Positions 33,298 to 41,358 of a stretch of DNA of 64,000 bases are shown here, one piece after another. Where the stretch lies: NCBI RefSeq assembly GCF_029338575.1, contig NZ_CP119992.1, positions 1,364,001-1,428,000 of the forward strand, read 5' to 3'. The position numbers and the translations under genes were made by a program. This stretch comes from Halomarina halobia (GTDB lineage: Archaea; Halobacteriota; Halobacteria; Halobacteriales; Haloarculaceae). Within the stretch, counting starts at the first letter, position 1. Every line of letters starts with the position of its first letter. The notes beneath the pieces are model-generated. The model ran no database searches and was not told where the DNA came from. It was given only the letters and a program-made list of their open reading frames with translations.

Positions 33298-34032
33298 ATG
33301 GAAGACGCAGCGACCTGCGACGTCTGCATCGTCGGCGGCGGGATCGCCGGGCTGACCGCGGGCATCTTCACCGCGCGGGCGGGCCTCGACACGCTCGTCG
33401 TTCGGGGCGGCGAGTCCATCCTCCGGCGGAACGCACACCTGGAGAACGTCCCGGGCTTCCCGGCCGGGGTGAACCCGCGTACGTTTCTCGACCTGACCGA
33501 GCGACAGGCCGAGCGCGCGGGGTGTGCGTTCCTCGACGGCGAGGTGACCGACGTCGCCCGCGACGCGTCGGGCTTCGACGTGCAGACCGCCGGCGACGCC
33601 CTGCGCGCGGACTTCGTCCTCGTCGCCACCAAGAACGCGACGGACTTCCTCGCGGACCTCGACGTGGGGATCATCAGGCGCGGGAGCAAGACGTACCTCG
33701 ACGTGGACGAGTACGGCCGGACCGACGTCGAGGGGCTGTACGCGGCCGGCCGCGTCGCGGAGAAGCGTCACCAGACGATCGTCGCGGCGGGCCACGGCGC
33801 GGACGTGGCGATGACGGTCGTCGAGGACGCCGACGTGCCGTTCTACCACGACTGGGTCGCCCCGGCGGGATACTTCACCGACCGCGACCGCGAGGTACCC
33901 CCCGGCTGCGAGGAGATCGACGACGAGGAGCGCCTGCGCCGCGAGCGCGAGTCGATGGACGCGATGCGCGAGGCGTTCGCCGAACCGCACCCGGACGACC
34001 CGACGCCACACCCGAGCCTCCGGGAGGAGTAG
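33298..34032 (+). CDS. shortened thioredoxin-reductase-like FAD protein
   Basis: A 244-residue flavoprotein. The FAD motif VCIVGGGIAGLTAGIFTARAGLDTLV is at the N-terminus and the end block GLYAAGRVAEKRHQTIVAAGHGADVAMT near residue 150. It resembles thioredoxin reductase but lacks the NADPH-binding middle domain (usual length about 310) and the redox CxxC. The last 70 residues are acidic and unusual. It may take electrons from another donor or be a sensor. ATG 33298 was chosen because the upstream frame (from 33241) has weak coding character. Confidence 0.8.
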   Translation: MEDAATCDVCIVGGGIAGLTAGIFTARAGLDTLVVRGGESILRRNAHLENVPGFPAGVNPRTFLDLTERQAERAGCAFLDGEVTDVARDASGFDVQTAGDALRADFVLVATKNATDFLADLDVGIIRRGSKTYLDVDEYGRTDVEGLYAAGRVAEKRHQTIVAAGHGADVAMTVVEDADVPFYHDWVAPAGYFTDRDREVPPGCEEIDDEERLRRERESMDAMREAFAEPHPDDPTPHPSLREE

Positions 34033-34064
34033 AGAAGCGGCGATCGGGATCGCCGTCGGGGCCG

Positions 34065-34072
34065 TTTTTATA
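34065..34072 (+). promoter_or_regulatory. TATA box of coaBC
   Basis: TTTTTATA ends 21 bp before the ATG at 34094, the expected place for a leaderless transcript. Confidence 0.6.
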
Positions 34073-34093
34073 GGGCGGTCACGAACCCCGAGT

Positions 34094-35248
34094 ATGCTCG
34101 AAGGCGTCAACGTCGCGCTGGGGGTCTCCGGGTCGATCGCGGCGGTCAAGACCGTCGAACTGGCCCACGAACTCCGGCGGCGGGGAGCCGAGGTACGGGG
34201 CGTGATGACCGGGAGCGCGCGGGGTATCGTCCACCCGTGGGCGCTCGAGTACGCCACCGGCACCCCGGTCGTGACGGAGATCACGGGGCGGGTGGAGCAC
34301 GTCGAGCTGTGCGGCCGGGAGGGCTGGGCCGACGTCCTCCTGATCGCCCCGGCCACCGCGAACACCGTCGGGAAGGTGGCGGCCGCGATCGACGACTCCA
34401 CGGTCACGACGTGCGCGACGACCGCGCTCGGCGCGGGCGTGCCGGTCGTCGTCGCCCCCGCGATGCACGAGCCGATGTACGACCACCCGGGCGTCCTCGA
34501 CGCCATAGACCGCGTCCGCGAGTGGGACGTCGCGTTCGTCGACCCGCGGATCGAGGAGGGGAAGGCGAAGATCGCGACCGAGGAGGCGATCTGCCTCGAG
34601 GTGGCCCGGGCGGTGGACGAGCGCCCCCTCGCCGGACGGCGTATCGTCGTGACCAGCGGCGCGACGAGCGAGCGCATCGACCCCGTCCGGACCCTCTCGA
34701 ACCGCGCCTCGGGGCGGATGGGACGGGCGGTCGCCCGGGCGTGCTACGTCCGCGGCGCGGACGTGACCCTCCTCCACGACGGCCCCGACGTCCCCTACGC
34801 GACCGTCGAGCGCGTCGAGAGCGCCGCCGAGATGACCGCCGCCGCGGTCGAGGCCTGCGACGGCGCGGACGCCCTCGTCTCGGCCGCCGCCATCTCCGAC
34901 TACACCGTCGAGGCGAGCGACGAGAAGATCCGGTCCGGACAGCGGCTCTCGCTCGACCTCGAACCCACGCCAAAGCTGATCGACACCGTCCGCGAGTCCC
35001 ACCCCGACCTCCCCATCGTGGGGTTCAAGCTAGAGACCGCCGCCTCGGACGAGGCGCTCGTCGAGGCCGCCCGCGGCCCGCTCTCGCGGACCGGCCTCGC
35101 GTTCGTCGTCGCCAACGACGCGAACGTGATGGGCGAGGACGAGACCCGCGCGCTCGTCGTCCGGGCCGACGACGCGGACGAGTTCGTCGGCACGAAGGAG
35201 GGCCTCGGCGGCCGCGTCGCGGACGAACTCGCTCGCGAACTGGCGTGA
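34094..35248 (+). CDS. coaBC: bifunctional CoA synthesis enzyme CoaBC
   Basis: A 384-residue phosphopantothenoylcysteine decarboxylase/phosphopantothenate-cysteine ligase. The N-terminal flavin domain has the start GVSGSIAAVKTVELAHELRRRGAEV, the decarboxylase His in CTTALGAGVPVVVAPAMHEPMYD and PATANTVGKVA. The C-terminal ligase domain has VTSGATSERIDPVRTLSNRASGRMG, AAISDYTVEASDEKIRSGQ and KLIDTVRESHP. Both CoA steps lie in this one gene, as in most archaea. It is monocistronic with its own TATA box. Confidence 0.94.
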   Translation: MLEGVNVALGVSGSIAAVKTVELAHELRRRGAEVRGVMTGSARGIVHPWALEYATGTPVVTEITGRVEHVELCGREGWADVLLIAPATANTVGKVAAAIDDSTVTTCATTALGAGVPVVVAPAMHEPMYDHPGVLDAIDRVREWDVAFVDPRIEEGKAKIATEEAICLEVARAVDERPLAGRRIVVTSGATSERIDPVRTLSNRASGRMGRAVARACYVRGADVTLLHDGPDVPYATVERVESAAEMTAAAVEACDGADALVSAAAISDYTVEASDEKIRSGQRLSLDLEPTPKLIDTVRESHPDLPIVGFKLETAASDEALVEAARGPLSRTGLAFVVANDANVMGEDETRALVVRADDADEFVGTKEGLGGRVADELARELA

Positions 35249-35356
35249 CCGTCGGACGGATCGACCGTCCCACGACCGGTCTCGACCTCGAGCGAACCGC
35301 CCGCCTACCGTCGTCCGCGGCGGTCGAGGCCCGTGACGACGGTCGCTCCGTCCGAA

Positions 35357-36373
35357 TCAGCGCGAGAGGCCGTCGGCCGCGTTCGCGTTCGGCCCGTCCA
35401 CGACGGTGACGTTCCCGGCGGCGGGTCCGCCGACGGCGTCGCCCGCGTTCCGCTCGATGACCGTGTCGCTCACCGTGACGTCGGTCGCCTCGACCAGCTG
35501 CGCCGTCAGGGCGTGGATGCCGTCGCCGCCGTTGTCCGTGATGGTGCTGTTCGACACGTCGAGCGTCCCCGCGACGCGGATGCCGTCGCCCGCGTTGTTC
35601 GACAGGTTCGTCGCGAAGAGCCCCACGTCGGTGCTCTCCGCGACGGCGAGGCCGACGCCGTCGTTCCCGGTCACGGTGTTGTTCGCGAGCGTCGCGCCCG
35701 ACACCTCGTCGAGGAAGACGCCGTCGCCGCCGTTGTCGCGCACCTGGTTGTCGCGGAGCGTCGGCGTCCCGGAGGCGAAGAGGAGCCCACCCTTACTGTT
35801 GTTCTCGACGACGTTGTCGATGAGCGTCGTCGCCTCGCCGGGCGCGGTCGCCAGCCCGTAGCCGCCGTTGTCCGCGAGGCGGTTACCGTCGAGGGTCACC
35901 GATCCGAGCAGGACGTTCACGCCGTCCCCCGCGTTGCCGACGACCGTGTTGTTCGACAGGGTCGCGTTGCGCGGCGTCGTGACGGTGACGCCCACGCGGT
36001 TCGCGGAGAACGTGCTCTCGACGACCGAACTGTTCTGTCCGTCGAGGTCGGCCCCCGCGTCGAACCCGGTCGCAGTCACGTTGCGGACGGTGACGTTCTC
36101 CCCGCCGACGACGACGCCGGTACCCGTTCCGTTGCCGGAGAGTTCGTGGCCCGCGCCGTCGAGGGTGACGTCGTCCGCGGTGATCGTGAGACACGTGCCG
36201 TCGGCCGAGAGATCCTCGGTCACGACGTACTCGCCGGGCATGTCGATAGTGGTACACGAGTCGACCGACGTCGAGTCCGTCGGCCCCGGCGGTGCCGCCC
36301 CGGTCACCGCCGACGACGCGATGAAGAACACGACGAGCGCTACTCCCCCCTGCCGCCACTGCCTGAGTGCCAT
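35357..36373 (-). CDS. exported right-handed beta-helix (NosD-type) repeat protein
   Basis: A 338-residue secreted protein. It has an N-terminal signal (VALVVFFIASSAVTGA), then about ten parallel beta-helix coils with repeating Asn-Gly-Gly turns (NTVTGNDGVG, NTVVGNAGDGVN, DNQVRDNGGDGVF). It resembles NosD/pectate-lyase-like repeat proteins and may bind carbohydrates or be a structural surface protein. There is no C-terminal anchor or PGF-type sorting motif. It is divergent from the mnh operon and convergent with coaBC. The exact function is unknown. Confidence 0.84.
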   Translation of the reverse strand: MALRQWRQGGVALVVFFIASSAVTGAAPPGPTDSTSVDSCTTIDMPGEYVVTEDLSADGTCLTITADDVTLDGAGHELSGNGTGTGVVVGGENVTVRNVTATGFDAGADLDGQNSSVVESTFSANRVGVTVTTPRNATLSNNTVVGNAGDGVNVLLGSVTLDGNRLADNGGYGLATAPGEATTLIDNVVENNSKGGLLFASGTPTLRDNQVRDNGGDGVFLDEVSGATLANNTVTGNDGVGLAVAESTDVGLFATNLSNNAGDGIRVAGTLDVSNSTITDNGGDGIHALTAQLVEATDVTVSDTVIERNAGDAVGGPAAGNVTVVDGPNANAADGLSR

Positions 36374-36681
36374 GCGTGCTCCCCCGTGCGGGGGTGAACG
36401 GCTTCGTTAATCGCCGATGAAACGGGATTACACGACGCCTAAAGTTACTGAAACCGGTCACTATCCCGGCCTCCGATCCGTCGAACCCCGCCGGCGATCG
36501 GCGCGGCCCCCGGCGATCGATCCGGCGACGGTCCCCGTCTGCGGCGGTAGAGATGACGTTTCGGGCGTGTCGCGGTCGCTCGCAGTTCCGTTCTGCTGCG
36601 GCGACAATCACCGGAAGGGACGGGTTCTGATATAAAAATAGTTTTGCGTCGACGGCTACTGGTTCCACACGATCAAACGCT
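36374..36681. other. divergent regulatory region
   Basis: This spacer between the beta-helix gene and the mnh operon holds AT-rich patches (36417-36470 toward the left gene and 36620-36645 toward the right). An open frame 36417-36635 exists but has no coding character. I see no repeats. Confidence 0.5.
36631..36640 (+). promoter_or_regulatory. TATA box of the mnh operon
   Basis: TATAAAAATA is the strongest TATA-like box of the region, about 108 bp before the mnhE ATG. A leader of roughly 80 nt containing a short frame is expected. Confidence 0.55.
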
Positions 36682-36759
36682 ATGACGCAGAGTCTGCGAG
36701 TTACCGGTCAGCCAGTGGCCGACGGTGACCGCCCGGCGCGGGGGGCGCATGACGGCTGA
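36682..36759 (+). CDS. short upstream ORF overlapping the mnhE start
   Basis: A 25-codon frame beginning ATG at 36682 (MTQSLRVTGQPVADGD) and stopping TGA at 36757-36759, 11 bp past the mnhE ATG (36749) in another frame. It lies in the expected leader. It could couple or damp translation of the antiporter operon; alternatively it is chance. Confidence 0.3.
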   Translation: MTQSLRVTGQPVADGDRPARGAHDG

Positions 36760-37804
36760 GGACCACACGAGAATGCTGGTCCCGGTCGGCGAGTCGCCGA
36801 CGCTCCGTAACACGGTCGCGTACGCGGTCAGGGTCGCTCAGGACGACGCCACCGAGCGCGGCGTCTCCGCGACGGTTCACTTCGTCTATCCCGCCGTCTG
36901 GCGGGCCGTCGAGCCGACGCGGGCGGCGAAGTTCGAACGGGCGGAGGAGCTCCTCGAACGCGTCGAGGTCTGGGCGCGAGAGGACGTCGAACCCGACGAG
37001 GCGGACGTGACCGTCGAGACGGCGATCGTCGGCGGCGAGGAGTACCTCTTCAGCCCGGCGGACTTCGCTCGCGTGCTCTACCAGTACGCTCGTCGACAGG
37101 GGCTTGACCGGGTCGTGGTCGATCCAGAGTACCAGCCCGGCGGGAACGCCCCCATGCTGCGCCCGCTCGAGTTCGAACTGTCCGAACTCGGACTGAGCGT
37201 CGAGGAGGCACCCGTCGAGCGTGCGACCCGGCGGACGGCGCTGGTGGGCCGCGAGAGCGCCGCCCAGTACCTCCTCGTCTTCGGCGCGTCGTACCTCTTC
37301 TACCTGACCCTGGGCGGGTTCTCGCTCGAACCGTTCGAACTCGTCACGGGCGCGATCACGGCTGGCATCGTCGCCGCCGTGCTCTCGAAGATCGCCCTGA
37401 AGGGGCCGCCCCAGCTCGGACAGCTCCCGGGACAGCTCGCGCGGATGGCGCTGTACGTCCCCTACCTCCTCTGGGAGATCGCCAGGGCGAACGTGGCGAT
37501 CGCGTACGTCGTCCTCCACCCGAAGCTGCCGATCGACCCGTCGCTCGAACGCTTCGAGGCGGCGGTCTGGGGCGACGTGCCGGCGACGACGCTCGCCAAC
37601 AGCATCACCCTCACGCCGGGGACGCTGACGGTCGACGTGAGCGAGCGCGAGTTCTACGTCCACGCGCTCACGCGCGCCTCGCGCGAGGACCTGTTCGAGG
37701 GCGGTCTCGAGCGGGCCGTCCGGTTCGTCTTCTACGGCCGTCCCGGGGCCCGGATCCCGAGCCCGCGCGAACGACTGGCCGACGGGGAGGGCGAGGAGTC
37801 GTGA
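36749..37804 (+). CDS. mnhE: USP-like domain fused to Mrp/Mnh subunit E
   Basis: A 351-residue protein. The N-terminal half (about residues 1-170) resembles the universal-stress-protein fold (MLVPVGESPTLRNTVAYAVRVAQD, VVDPEYQPGGNAP). The C-terminal half is the MnhE/MrpE membrane domain: two hydrophobic segments (LVFGASYLFYLTLGGFSL; ITAGIVAAVLSKIAL), then LPGQLARMALYVPYLLWEIARANVAIAYVVLHPKLP and NSITLTPGTLTVDV. The E subunit completes the multisubunit cation/proton antiporter. It overlaps the next gene by 4 bp (GTGA). The ATG at 36749 is preferred to a GTG at 36725. A USP fusion suggests nucleotide or stress control of transport. Confidence 0.88.
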   Translation: MTAEDHTRMLVPVGESPTLRNTVAYAVRVAQDDATERGVSATVHFVYPAVWRAVEPTRAAKFERAEELLERVEVWAREDVEPDEADVTVETAIVGGEEYLFSPADFARVLYQYARRQGLDRVVVDPEYQPGGNAPMLRPLEFELSELGLSVEEAPVERATRRTALVGRESAAQYLLVFGASYLFYLTLGGFSLEPFELVTGAITAGIVAAVLSKIALKGPPQLGQLPGQLARMALYVPYLLWEIARANVAIAYVVLHPKLPIDPSLERFEAAVWGDVPATTLANSITLTPGTLTVDVSEREFYVHALTRASREDLFEGGLERAVRFVFYGRPGARIPSPRERLADGEGEES

Positions 37805-38085
37805 GCGCGTCGCCGCTCGTCGCCGGCGTCCTGCTCGGCGCGGCCAGCGCCTTCGCGCTGCTCGCGGTGGTCGTCCTCTACCGCGTGTTCCGGGGACCGA
37901 CGATGCCGGACCGCGTCATCGCGGTGAACGTCGTCGGCTCGAACACCGTCGTCATCCTGGCGCTCGTCGCGGCCGCGTTCGACGAGCCGATGTTCCTCGA
38001 CGTCGCGCTCGTCTACGCGCTGCTCAACTTCCTGATGAGCATCGCGATCTCCAAGTTCACGGTCGAGCGGGGTGGCGTCATATGA
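37801..38085 (+). CDS. mnhF: antiporter subunit MnhF/MrpF
   Basis: A 94-residue membrane protein with three helices: LVAGVLLGAASAFALLAVVVLYRVF, GPTMPDRVIAVNVVGSNTVVILALVAAAF and MFLDVALVYALLNFLMSIAIS. The GPTMPDRV block is a family signature. The GTG start at 37801 overlaps the mnhE stop (GTGA), and the gene overlaps mnhG by 4 bp. Confidence 0.92.
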   Translation: MSASPLVAGVLLGAASAFALLAVVVLYRVFRGPTMPDRVIAVNVVGSNTVVILALVAAAFDEPMFLDVALVYALLNFLMSIAISKFTVERGGVI

Positions 38086-38405
38086 CGCCGATCGACGTGC
38101 TCGTCGTGCTGCTCGCCGCGGTCGGGACGTTCTTCGGCGTCGTCGCCGCGGTCGGCCTGCTGCGGCTGCCGGACCTGTACACCCGCACGCACGCCGCCTC
38201 GAAGAGCGACACGCTCGGCGCGATGCTGACGCTCGCGGCCGTCACCATCGTCTTCGGCGGGGACGTCGCTAGCCTCAAGACGACGTTCCTGCTCGCGTTC
38301 ATGTTCGTGACGAACCCGACGGCGGCCCACGCCATCGCCCGCGCGGCGTACGATCAGGGGATCGAACCGTGGACGGTCGGCGGCTCGGAGGGCGATACCG
38401 AATGA
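38082..38405 (+). CDS. mnhG: antiporter subunit MnhG/MrpG
   Basis: A 107-residue membrane protein with three helices; VGLLRLPDLYTRTHAASKSDTLG is the typical signature. It is a small accessory subunit of the Mrp complex. ATGA overlap at both ends (mnhF and the DUF4040 gene) marks tight translational coupling. The C-terminus is soluble and acidic. Confidence 0.92.
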   Translation: MTPIDVLVVLLAAVGTFFGVVAAVGLLRLPDLYTRTHAASKSDTLGAMLTLAAVTIVFGGDVASLKTTFLLAFMFVTNPTAAHAIARAAYDQGIEPWTVGGSEGDTE

Positions 38406-38992
38406 TCTCGATCGCGCCGGAGGCGGGCGTCCTGCTCGCCCCGCTGCAGGCGAGCGCCCTGACGCCGCTCCAGGCCGGTATCCTCGCGTTCGTCCTCGGC
38501 TGCGCGCTCATCGCCGCCGTCCTCCGGGACGTGCTCGGGGTGATCATCGCCGCGGCGGCCTACAGCCTCGGCATCGCCGTGCTCTGGGTCATCATGCAGG
38601 CGCCCGACGTGGCGCTCACCGAGGCCGCCGTCGGCGCGGGGGTGACGACGCTCCTGTTCCTGTTGACGATCGCGAAGACGGTCCGGCCGCCCGACGAGCG
38701 GCGGCTCGAACTCCCCAGTCCCCGCACGGGCGTCGCCGTCCTCGCGTTCGTCGCCGTCCTCGCGCTGACCGTCCCGGCGATGCCCGCGGTCGGGAGCCCC
38801 GACTCGCCGGTCGTCAGCTCGTCGGTCACGGAGTACTACCTCGAGAACGCCTACGAACAGACGGAGGTGAAGAACGTCGTGACGGCCGTGCTCGCCGCCT
38901 ACCGCGGGTTCGACACGCTCGGCGAGGCGGTCGTGGTGTTCGCCGCGGGCGTCGCCGTCCTGCTCGTGCTCCGGCGGGAGGAGTTCGTATGA
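38402..38992 (+). CDS. DUF4040/MbhD-MbhE-type antiporter subunit
   Basis: A 196-residue membrane protein. It corresponds to the C-terminal part of bacterial MrpA (and to MbhD plus MbhE of hydrogenase complexes): VIIAAAAYSLGIAVLWVIMQAPDVALTEAAVGAGVTTLLFLLTI is the DUF4040 block with its conserved Asp/Glu. The C-terminal NVVTAVLAAYRGFDTLGEAVVVFAAGVAVLLVL is the MrpA/MnhB-N type segment. There is no full-length MnhA in the operon, so this piece is the split part. The ATG at 38402 overlaps mnhG by 4 bp (ATGA). Confidence 0.87.
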   Translation: MISIAPEAGVLLAPLQASALTPLQAGILAFVLGCALIAAVLRDVLGVIIAAAAYSLGIAVLWVIMQAPDVALTEAAVGAGVTTLLFLLTIAKTVRPPDERRLELPSPRTGVAVLAFVAVLALTVPAMPAVGSPDSPVVSSSVTEYYLENAYEQTEVKNVVTAVLAAYRGFDTLGEAVVVFAAGVAVLLVLRREEFV

Positions 38993-39510
38993 GCGCCGAC
39001 AGATCGGGGGGCGGCGCGGAACCCGAGGGCGTCGAGGAGTGGGAGCGCGAGCGCGGGCCGTACGTCGAGAGCACGATCATCATGACGACGGTCCGCGTCG
39101 TGACGCCGTTCATCCTGACGCTCGGGCTGTTCGTGATGTTCCACGGGGCCGACTCCGCCGGCGGCGGGTTCCAGGGCGGCGCGATCGCCGCGACCGTGCT
39201 CCTGATACTCGCGTTCGCGTTCGGCATCGAGCCGGTCCGCGACTGGCTGAACCCCGGACTCGTCCTCGCGCTGATGGTGGTGGGCGTCGCCAACTTCGTC
39301 CTGATCGGCGTCGGGTCGATCCTGCTGGGCGGGAACTTCCTCCAGTACGCCACCTACCCCGTCTACCACGCGAGCAAGTACGGCATCGAGCTCGTCGAGC
39401 TCGGCATCGGCGCGGTCGTCGCCGGCGTCATCACCGGCCTGTTCTTCCTCATCTCGGCCGGGTTCGAGTCGGCGGAACCGATAGAGGACACAGCGGAGGA
39501 GGAATCATGA
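38989..39510 (+). CDS. mnhB: antiporter subunit MnhB/MrpB
   Basis: A 173-residue membrane protein with four helices; VVTPFILTLGLFVMFHGADSAGGGFQGGAIAATVLLI with the conserved FHG...GGGFQGG motif is diagnostic. ATGA overlaps on both sides. The acidic N-terminal 25 residues are a halophile addition. It forms part of the Na+/H+ exchange complex. Confidence 0.92.
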   Translation: MSADRSGGGAEPEGVEEWERERGPYVESTIIMTTVRVVTPFILTLGLFVMFHGADSAGGGFQGGAIAATVLLILAFAFGIEPVRDWLNPGLVLALMVVGVANFVLIGVGSILLGGNFLQYATYPVYHASKYGIELVELGIGAVVAGVITGLFFLISAGFESAEPIEDTAEEES

Positions 39511-39863
39511 TCGATCTGCTACTCACGCGCTACAACTACGTCGCCGTCGTGTTACTGCTGGGTATCGGTGCGTACATGATCATCGAGAGTTCGAACCTCG
39601 TGAAGAAGATCGTCGGGATGAACGTCTTCCAGACGGGGATCTTCCTGTTCTTCATCACCTCGGCCTACCGCGTCGGCGGCGCGCCGCCGGTGCTCACCAA
39701 CGAGGGACCGTACGTCAGCCCGCTACCGCACGTGCTCATCCTCACGGCGATCGTCGTCGGCGTGAGCCTCACGGCGGTCGCGCTGGCGCTCATCGTTCGG
39801 ATCCACAGCGTGTACGGCACCCTCGACGAGGACGTGCTCAGGGAGGTGCGAGCGAATGAGTGA
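39507..39863 (+). CDS. mnhC: antiporter subunit MnhC/MrpC (NuoK-like)
   Basis: A 118-residue membrane protein similar to NuoK/MrpC: three helices with GIGAYMIIESSNLVKKIVGMNVFQTGIFLFFI and LPHVLILTAIVVGVSLTAVALALIVRI, carrying the conserved acidic residue in the first part. The ATG at 39507 overlaps mnhB by 4 bp and the gene overlaps the first D subunit by 8 bp. Confidence 0.92.
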   Translation: MIDLLLTRYNYVAVVLLLGIGAYMIIESSNLVKKIVGMNVFQTGIFLFFITSAYRVGGAPPVLTNEGPYVSPLPHVLILTAIVVGVSLTAVALALIVRIHSVYGTLDEDVLREVRANE

Positions 39864-41358
39864 TCTCCTGCCCCTCCTCGTCGCCGTCCCCATCCTCGGG
39901 AGCGTGCTCGCGCTCGCGCTCGGGTACGTCTCGGCGCGCACCGCGTGGCCGGTCGCGACCCTCGTCTGCGTCCTCCAGCTCGGCCTGGCCGGGACGGTCG
40001 CCGCGCGGGTGTTCGGCGAGGGACGGACCCTCTCCTACGCGGTCGGCGGGTTCCGGCCGCCGTTCGGGATCGAACTCGTGGTCGACGGCCTCTCGGCGGC
40101 GGTGGCGCTGCTCGTCGCCCTCGTCGCGCTCGGCGTGCTCGCGTACGCCCGCCGGGCGGGACCCCGGTCGCCGGCCTTCTCCGCGCAGTACCTGCTGCTC
40201 GTCGCCGGGCTCTCCGGGATGAGCGTCACCGGGGACATGTTCAACCTGTACGTGTTCCTCGAGATCACCGGCCTCGCGGCGTACGCGCTCGTGGCTACCG
40301 GCGACTCCGGCCGCGCCGCGGTCGGCGCGCTCAAGTACCTCATCATCGGGACGGTCGGCGCGTCGGTGTTCCTCCTCGGGATCGGCTACGCGTTCATCGC
40401 GACGGGAACGCTCAACATGGCGGACCTCGCGACGCAACTCGCGGCGGTGGGGTACGATTCGACGCTCGTCCGCGCCTCGTTCGCGCTGACCGTCACGGGG
40501 CTCGCGGTCAAGACCGCGCTGTACCCGCTCCACACCTGGCAGCCCGAGGCGTACGCGAGCGCGCCCGACAGCGTGAGCGCGCTCATCTCCGCGCTCGTCT
40601 CGACCGTCTCCGCGTACGCGATCGCGCGCGTGATCTTCGGCGTGTTCACGGTCGACTTCCTCGCGGCGGTTCCGGCCGCCCGGACCGCGCTACTGACGCT
40701 CGCCGGCGTCAGCATCGTCGCCGGGAGCGTCCTGGCCGTGCTGCAGACCGAGGTGAAGCGCACGCTCGCGTACTCGTCGGTCTCGCAGTTCGGACTGGTC
40801 GTCGCGGGCTTCGCGATCGCCAACGAGACGGCGGTCGTCGGCGGCGCGCTCCACCTCGTCGGCCACGCCGTGATGAAGGGCGGGCTGTTCCTCGCCGCCG
40901 GCGCGATCGCCGCGGCCGCGGGCGCGCGCACCGTCGACCAGTACGACGGCCTCGCCGCCCGAGCGCCGGTGCTCAGCCTCGCGTTCGCGACGCTGGCGTT
41001 CGCGATGGTCGGCGTCCCGCCCGCGGTCGGCTTCGTCGGCAAGTGGTACATCGCCCTCGGCGCGGTCGAGGCGGAGGCGTGGCCCATCGCCGTCGTGATC
41101 CTGCTCAGCACGCTGCTGACGCTCGCGTACTTCGCGCGGCTCGTGGAGCGGATGTTCTTCCGCGGGGCGTCGGCCGTCGAGCCGGCGCCCGGAACCGCGG
41201 CGGCGACCGACGGCGGTAGTCCCCGGGACGTCGGCGTCTCGGTCGGCATGGTCGCCGTCGTGCTCGCCGCGGCGGCGGTCGCGGTCGCGCTCGGCGCGCT
41301 CGGCGCGGAATTCGCACAGCTCATGCAACCGACCCTCGAAACTCTACTCCAGCAATGA
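39856..41358 (+). CDS. mnhD1: proton-translocating antiporter subunit MnhD (first copy)
   Basis: A 500-residue NuoM/MrpD-type protein with about 14 helices. The key residues are seen: Glu in NLYVFLEITGLAAYAL, Lys in ALTVTGLAVKTALYPLHTWQPEAYASAPDSVSAL and further Lys in LQTEVKRTLAYSSVSQ. It should form one ion channel. It is the first of three D-type subunits encoded in a row. It is translationally coupled on both sides by overlaps. The Ala/Val richness of the helices is typical of the family. Confidence 0.93.
   Translation: MSDLLPLLVAVPILGSVLALALGYVSARTAWPVATLVCVLQLGLAGTVAARVFGEGRTLSYAVGGFRPPFGIELVVDGLSAAVALLVALVALGVLAYARRAGPRSPAFSAQYLLLVAGLSGMSVTGDMFNLYVFLEITGLAAYALVATGDSGRAAVGALKYLIIGTVGASVFLLGIGYAFIATGTLNMADLATQLAAVGYDSTLVRASFALTVTGLAVKTALYPLHTWQPEAYASAPDSVSALISALVSTVSAYAIARVIFGVFTVDFLAAVPAARTALLTLAGVSIVAGSVLAVLQTEVKRTLAYSSVSQFGLVVAGFAIANETAVVGGALHLVGHAVMKGGLFLAAGAIAAAAGARTVDQYDGLAARAPVLSLAFATLAFAMVGVPPAVGFVGKWYIALGAVEAEAWPIAVVILLSTLLTLAYFARLVERMFFRGASAVEPAPGTAAATDGGSPRDVGVSVGMVAVVLAAAAVAVALGALGAEFAQLMQPTLETLLQQ

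Noticed and set aside
36417-36635. 72-codon frame between the beta-helix and mnh genes
   Set aside because: Arg/Ser-rich with no family features; it lies in a promoter-containing spacer.
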